A DNA stretch of 64,000 bases. It comes from DAIQNV01 sp038748775 (GTDB lineage: Bacteria > Planctomycetota > Phycisphaerae > Phycisphaerales > UBA1924). Position numbers and translations under genes: made by a program. The notes beneath the pieces were generated by a model. The model saw only the letters and a list, made by a program, of their open reading frames with translations. It ran no database searches and was not told the DNA's origin. The stretch lies in assembly GCA_038748775.1 (NCBI GenBank), contig JBCDIT010000016.1:1-64000 (forward strand). Direction: 5' to 3'. This document shows positions 61,136 through 64,000 of this stretch, piece after piece (the first letter of the stretch is position 1; each line of letters starts with the position of its first letter).

Positions 61136-61735
61136 TTAGCGACGACGACGGAAGCCGAGCGCCGCGAGCCCGAACAGAGCGCTCGCGGCCGGGGCCGGAA
61201 CGAGCGTCGCGTCAAGGCTGACGTTGTCGAGATTGGTCTGGAACGCGCCGGTCAGGCGAACGGTGATCGCCTCGCCAAGCAGCGAGCCATCCGCCGGAGC
61301 GGTATAGGTGAGGATCGACGTCAGGAACTGGCCGTCATCCGGGTTCTGCGAACCGTCGTCGAACGCGATGACGGTATCGCCCGCCAACAGTTCGATGAGG
61401 TACCCATTGTGAAGGCCCGGGCGGGCAATCACGTCGACCGACAGCGTGTAGGTCGTTTCGGCTTCCAGGACGGCCGACGTGGTCTGCTGAACACCACCGG
61501 AGTTGATGTAGAGCAGGTTGTTGCCCTCGGAGGCCGAGTACCCGAAGTTGTCCATCGACGGGGCGAAGGTCCCGACGTTGCCGCCGAAAGCCTGCCAGCC
61601 GATGGGAGCCGTGGTGTCGAAGCTGTCCATGCCAAGCGCCGCCTGCTCGAACCCGCCGTTTTGAATCGTGATCGGCGCGGCGAGCGCAGCGGGCACAGCG
61701 ATAGCTGCAACCAACGATGTCATCGTTCGATTCAT
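61136..61735 (-). CDS. PEP-CTERM exported protein, tandem paralogue 2
   Basis: This 199-aa protein has a signal peptide (TSLVAAIAVPAALAAP). Its domain is the same as that of the neighbouring gene: ITIQNGGFEQ, APIGWQAFGGNVGTFAPSMDNF, TTYTLSVDVIARPGLHNGYLIELLAGDTV, FQTNLDNVSLD. The tail is V-P-A-P-A-A-S-A-L-F-G-L-A-A-L-G-FRRRR. The two copies align residue by residue through IARPGL and LLAG, so they arose by tandem duplication. A 267-bp gap between the two copies holds only the upstream leader of the first. Confidence 0.87.
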   Translation of the reverse strand: MNRTMTSLVAAIAVPAALAAPITIQNGGFEQAALGMDSFDTTAPIGWQAFGGNVGTFAPSMDNFGYSASEGNNLLYINSGGVQQTTSAVLEAETTYTLSVDVIARPGLHNGYLIELLAGDTVIAFDDGSQNPDDGQFLTSILTYTAPADGSLLGEAITVRLTGAFQTNLDNVSLDATLVPAPAASALFGLAALGFRRRR

Positions 61736-61862
61736 CTCTCGTTCCCTTCACCAGGGTGTCCGGGCGAGGCTCTCACCACGCCGCTTCCGTGCTCTCGCGG
61801 TGACAGTGCACCGCTGATCGGAACCTACACGCGCACCCGGGGGCGACCACAAACTTCAGTAT

Positions 61863-63005
61863 TCACGGGTCAAAATGCCCCGTTTGGGTGTGCAGGTTCT
61901 TTGATGACACAAGCTTGCGTACGAGGGTTTCTACCCCGTCAATCACCCTTGCCATCCGCTCGTAGTCGAGCGTCTCGGGCAGGTCGCCGGCCGTGTGGTA
62001 GTTCTTGTTCCGGTAGAACGCCGTGTCGGTCACCATGACCGCCCGGTACCCCGCCTCCCAAAAGGACCGATGATCCGAGAAGCCGATCCCTGGCACCGCC
62101 TCGGGGAGCGCCGCGCCTTCGATCGGAAAGTTGATCGCTGAGCGCCAGTCTCGCACGAACCGGCGCACAAGCCCGACCGAGCGCACGTTGCCCACGATGG
62201 CGACGAAATCTCCGGTATCCGGGTAGAACAGCGATATGGGCATCGGGTACGTCTGCGATCCCGGTGCATCGTCGTAGAACCCGATCATTTCAAGGTTGAT
62301 CATCGCGGTGATGTCATCGCCCCGCGCTCGGGCGGCATCGGCCGCGAGGGCGCTGCCCATCCGCTCGGTCATGAAGTGGGGGGGTTCTTCGTTCCCGTAC
62401 AACTCGAACCGGATCGGGATCGCCGCCGGGCGTTTCTTGAATCGCGCCGCGAGCTCGAGCACCCCAGCAACACCCGACGCGTTGTCATCGGCGCCGGGCG
62501 TCATGCAATACGTGTCATAATGAGCGCCGATGACGACGATCGGTGACGGAGCGTGCGTTCCGTCAACGGTTGCATCGATGTTGATGCAAGGCGTCGGCGA
62601 GCCAGCGAACTGGTGTTCGGAGATGCTCGGTTCGAGCCCGGTGCGAGCCAGCCGTCGCGCGAGGTACATCACCGCGGCTCTCGTCGACGCTTCGTTGTAC
62701 GTGTGTCGCTGATCGTGCTGGTGCGCAAGCACGCGAACGTCCGATTCGAGACGATCCGCCGTGGCGCGTTGCGCGTTGGTCAGGGATGGCAACGGACCTT
62801 CGTGATCCGAGCCGGGCATCCGGATCAGCGTCGCCCACGCGGCACCCAATCCTGCAGCGCCAACACCCGCTCCGATCAATAGGCGGTGAAACGCGCGGCG
62901 AGTGAACACGCGGAAACGCGTCTTCTCGGCGTTCGATTGCGTACGAGACGTCTTCGCCCGGGCGCGTCGACCGCGCCCGGGCCCTTCGGTTGCTTTGGGA
63001 GGCAT
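61863..63005 (-). CDS. M28-family zinc metallopeptidase with a Tat-like signal
   Basis: This 380-aa protein has a basic N-terminus ending in a twin-arginine-like signal (FTRRAFHRLLIGAG, RR at 36-37, followed by hydrophobic VGAAGLGAAW). The M28 zinc site is clear: first His/Asp in IGAHYDT, Asp in PGADDNASGVAGVLELA, Glu pair in LYGNEEPPHF, Asp in NLEMIG and His in GFSDHRSFWEAG. Such enzymes are aminopeptidases or glutaminyl cyclases active outside the cytoplasm. The start at 63005 removes a stretch antisense to coaD upstream; the frame opens at 63089. Divergent from coaD. Confidence 0.87.
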   Translation of the reverse strand: MPPKATEGPGRGRRARAKTSRTQSNAEKTRFRVFTRRAFHRLLIGAGVGAAGLGAAWATLIRMPGSDHEGPLPSLTNAQRATADRLESDVRVLAHQHDQRHTYNEASTRAAVMYLARRLARTGLEPSISEHQFAGSPTPCINIDATVDGTHAPSPIVVIGAHYDTYCMTPGADDNASGVAGVLELAARFKKRPAAIPIRFELYGNEEPPHFMTERMGSALAADAARARGDDITAMINLEMIGFYDDAPGSQTYPMPISLFYPDTGDFVAIVGNVRSVGLVRRFVRDWRSAINFPIEGAALPEAVPGIGFSDHRSFWEAGYRAVMVTDTAFYRNKNYHTAGDLPETLDYERMARVIDGVETLVRKLVSSKNLHTQTGHFDP

Positions 63006-63144
63006 ACACCGACCCTCGCCCCCAGCGAGCGTGGTTTGGTTGTGGTTCCCAGCCGGCCCCGCGGCGTCCTGCCACAGGGCTTCCTTCATCGATACGCTTA
63101 CAGATCACACGGGTTCCGGGCATAGGCCCGGCGGAGGCCCAGGT

Positions 63145-63687
63145 ATGCACGAATACGCGGTCTATGCAGGTAGTTTCGATCCGCCCACCAAAGGGCACGT
63201 ATGGATGATCGAGCAGGCGTCGGCGATGTTCGACAAGCTCATCGTCGCCGTGGCACGCAACCCGGAGAAGACGTATACGTTCGACGTGAAGCTGCGTGAA
63301 GCTTGGCTCAACCAGGTCGCGGAACGGTTCTCGAATGTCGAGGTCGCGACGCTCGAGAACGAGTTCCTGAGCCACTACGCCCAGGCACGCGGCGCTCGCT
63401 TCATCGTCCGCGGCATCCGCAACGAAGATGACTACCAATATGAACGAGCGATGCGCTACGTCAACGCCGACCTCGCGCCGGGATTGACGACGGTGTTTCT
63501 CATCCCGCCGCGTGAGTTGTGCGAGGTGTCGTCGAGCTTCGTCAAGGGCATGGTGGGCCCGGTCGGCTGGGAACCGATTGTCGAGGGCTACGTGCCCGGG
63601 CCCGTCTACGCGCACCTCCGCGAGTGGGCCAACTCACCGCACACGAGACCGGAGGCCGCCGAGGGCGCGGTGGGGGACGGCAGCTAA
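63145..63687 (+). CDS. coaD: Phosphopantetheine adenylyltransferase
   Basis: CoaD transfers AMP to 4'-phosphopantetheine in coenzyme A synthesis. The 180-aa protein has the nucleotidyltransferase motif GSFDPPTKGHVWMIEQA at residues 9-25 (T/H-x-G-H). LIVAVARNPEKTYTF and RFIVRGIRNEDDYQYERAM follow, then VSSSFVKGMVG, the ISST-like motif. The C-terminal tail is somewhat longer than usual (about 15 residues, acidic). ATG 63145 with GGAGG at 63133 is preferred; the frame stays open upstream to 62902 antisense to the M28 gene. Confidence 0.95.
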   Translation: MHEYAVYAGSFDPPTKGHVWMIEQASAMFDKLIVAVARNPEKTYTFDVKLREAWLNQVAERFSNVEVATLENEFLSHYAQARGARFIVRGIRNEDDYQYERAMRYVNADLAPGLTTVFLIPPRELCEVSSSFVKGMVGPVGWEPIVEGYVPGPVYAHLREWANSPHTRPEAAEGAVGDGS

Positions 63688-63749
63688 ACAATGAAGCGTC
63701 GGGAATCTCGTCCAGAGGCTCCGCGGGTGAGCCACACCCAGAGTCAAAC

Positions 63750-64000
63750 ATGAGTGCTGCCCGCGCGACGCGCGATCACCGCTTCCCGAGTTGGCTTAAG
63801 GTGATGGGCTTCATCGTCGCGATGGTCGTGCTCGTCGTGACCGGGTACTACGTCGAGTCGGAAATGGAAAGGGACGTCCTCGAGGCGACGGGATTCCTGC
63901 GCTGGGACGGCCCCGATTCGGACATTCGCGTCGTCCAGCTCAATCCTCCACCCGAACAACTTCTCTCGGTCTTTCAACCAAACAGCGACGCAAAGTCCGC
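63750..64000 (+). CDS. Membrane protein, partial (runs off the window)
   Basis: The first 83 codons are open to the window end. A basic N-terminus (SAARATRDHRFPSWLK) precedes one transmembrane helix (VMGFIVAMVVLVVTGYYVES), then an extracytoplasmic polar region (RDVLEATGFLRWDGPDSDIR). No domain can be named from this fragment. It begins 62 bp after coaD in the same direction; GAGTC lies near the expected ribosome site but is weak. Confidence 0.6.
   Translation, partial: MSAARATRDHRFPSWLKVMGFIVAMVVLVVTGYYVESEMERDVLEATGFLRWDGPDSDIRVVQLNPPPEQLLSVFQPNSDAKS

Overview
The window is high-GC bacterial DNA. Several proteins end in a PEP-CTERM-type tail (V-P-x-P, a hydrophobic stretch, then an Arg cluster). 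Genes are tightly overlapped through ATGA, GTGA or TTGA junctions, and GTG/TTG starts are common. Together with NfeD/FloA genes, Hanks-type kinases and separate nnrE and nnrD genes, this suggests a planctomycete, probably of the Phycisphaerae. That placement is inference from gene content; no rRNA gene is present. I found no tRNA, rRNA or CRISPR array.

Layout. 0-5.1 kb: a glycine-rich RRM RNA-binding protein (cut by the window edge) with a perfect 15-bp hairpin just before its start, then nnrD and an exported transglutaminase-like protein; divergently, tatD and lgt. 5.2-7.7 kb: an AT-richer patch with a D-amino-acid-oxidase-like enzyme, an unknown 124-aa protein and a small membrane protein. 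7.8-14.8 kb: PopT/DUF368 transporter, galE, a putative lipoprotein hydrolase, an unknown protein and a DUF255 thioredoxin-like protein fused to a DsbD-N-like domain. 14.9-18.4 kb: nnrE, bifunctional nuclease, truD and a HAD phosphatase, transcribed leftward. 18.4-22 kb: a four-gene overlapping operon (glycosyltransferase, ExbD/TolR, TonB-like, exported unknown). 22-26.4 kb: floA, short nfeD, long nfeD and a Nudix gene. 26.5-29.9 kb: a murC-murB-ftsQ fragment of the dcw cluster. 30-40.3 kb: scattered accessory genes (two PEP-CTERM proteins, cupin, DinB, VOC, GNAT, SUI1, SnoaL, an orphan sugar-binding protein and a membrane hydrolase).

40.3-47.4 kb is the most plastic region. It holds a PEP-CTERM gene; a REP-associated tyrosine transposase (RAYT) surrounded by intact and decayed copies of a palindromic repeat; an unknown gene paired with an XRE-ImmA/IrrE metallopeptidase; and a decayed duplicate of the last 240 bp of icd lying exactly 1274 bp beyond the intact icd 3' end. 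A PEP-CTERM gene and a strong hairpin lie between the two icd copies. This is the geometry left by integration into the 3' end of icd or by a partial tandem duplication.

47.5-58.2 kb: a DASS anion symporter, a membrane Ser/Thr kinase with a repeat-expanded activation loop, a membrane-anchored periplasmic-binding-fold protein coupled to an LDH/MDH-like dehydrogenase, and a kinase-STAND ATPase-TPR protein. 58.4-64 kb: three PEP-CTERM proteins (two are tandem paralogues), a LysR regulator, an M28 peptidase with a Tat-like signal, coaD, and a membrane protein cut by the window end.

The best candidates for something undescribed are the RRM leader hairpin, the RAYT/repeat array, the unknown gene plus XRE-ImmA pair, the icd duplication, and the binding-protein/dehydrogenase pair next to two kinases.
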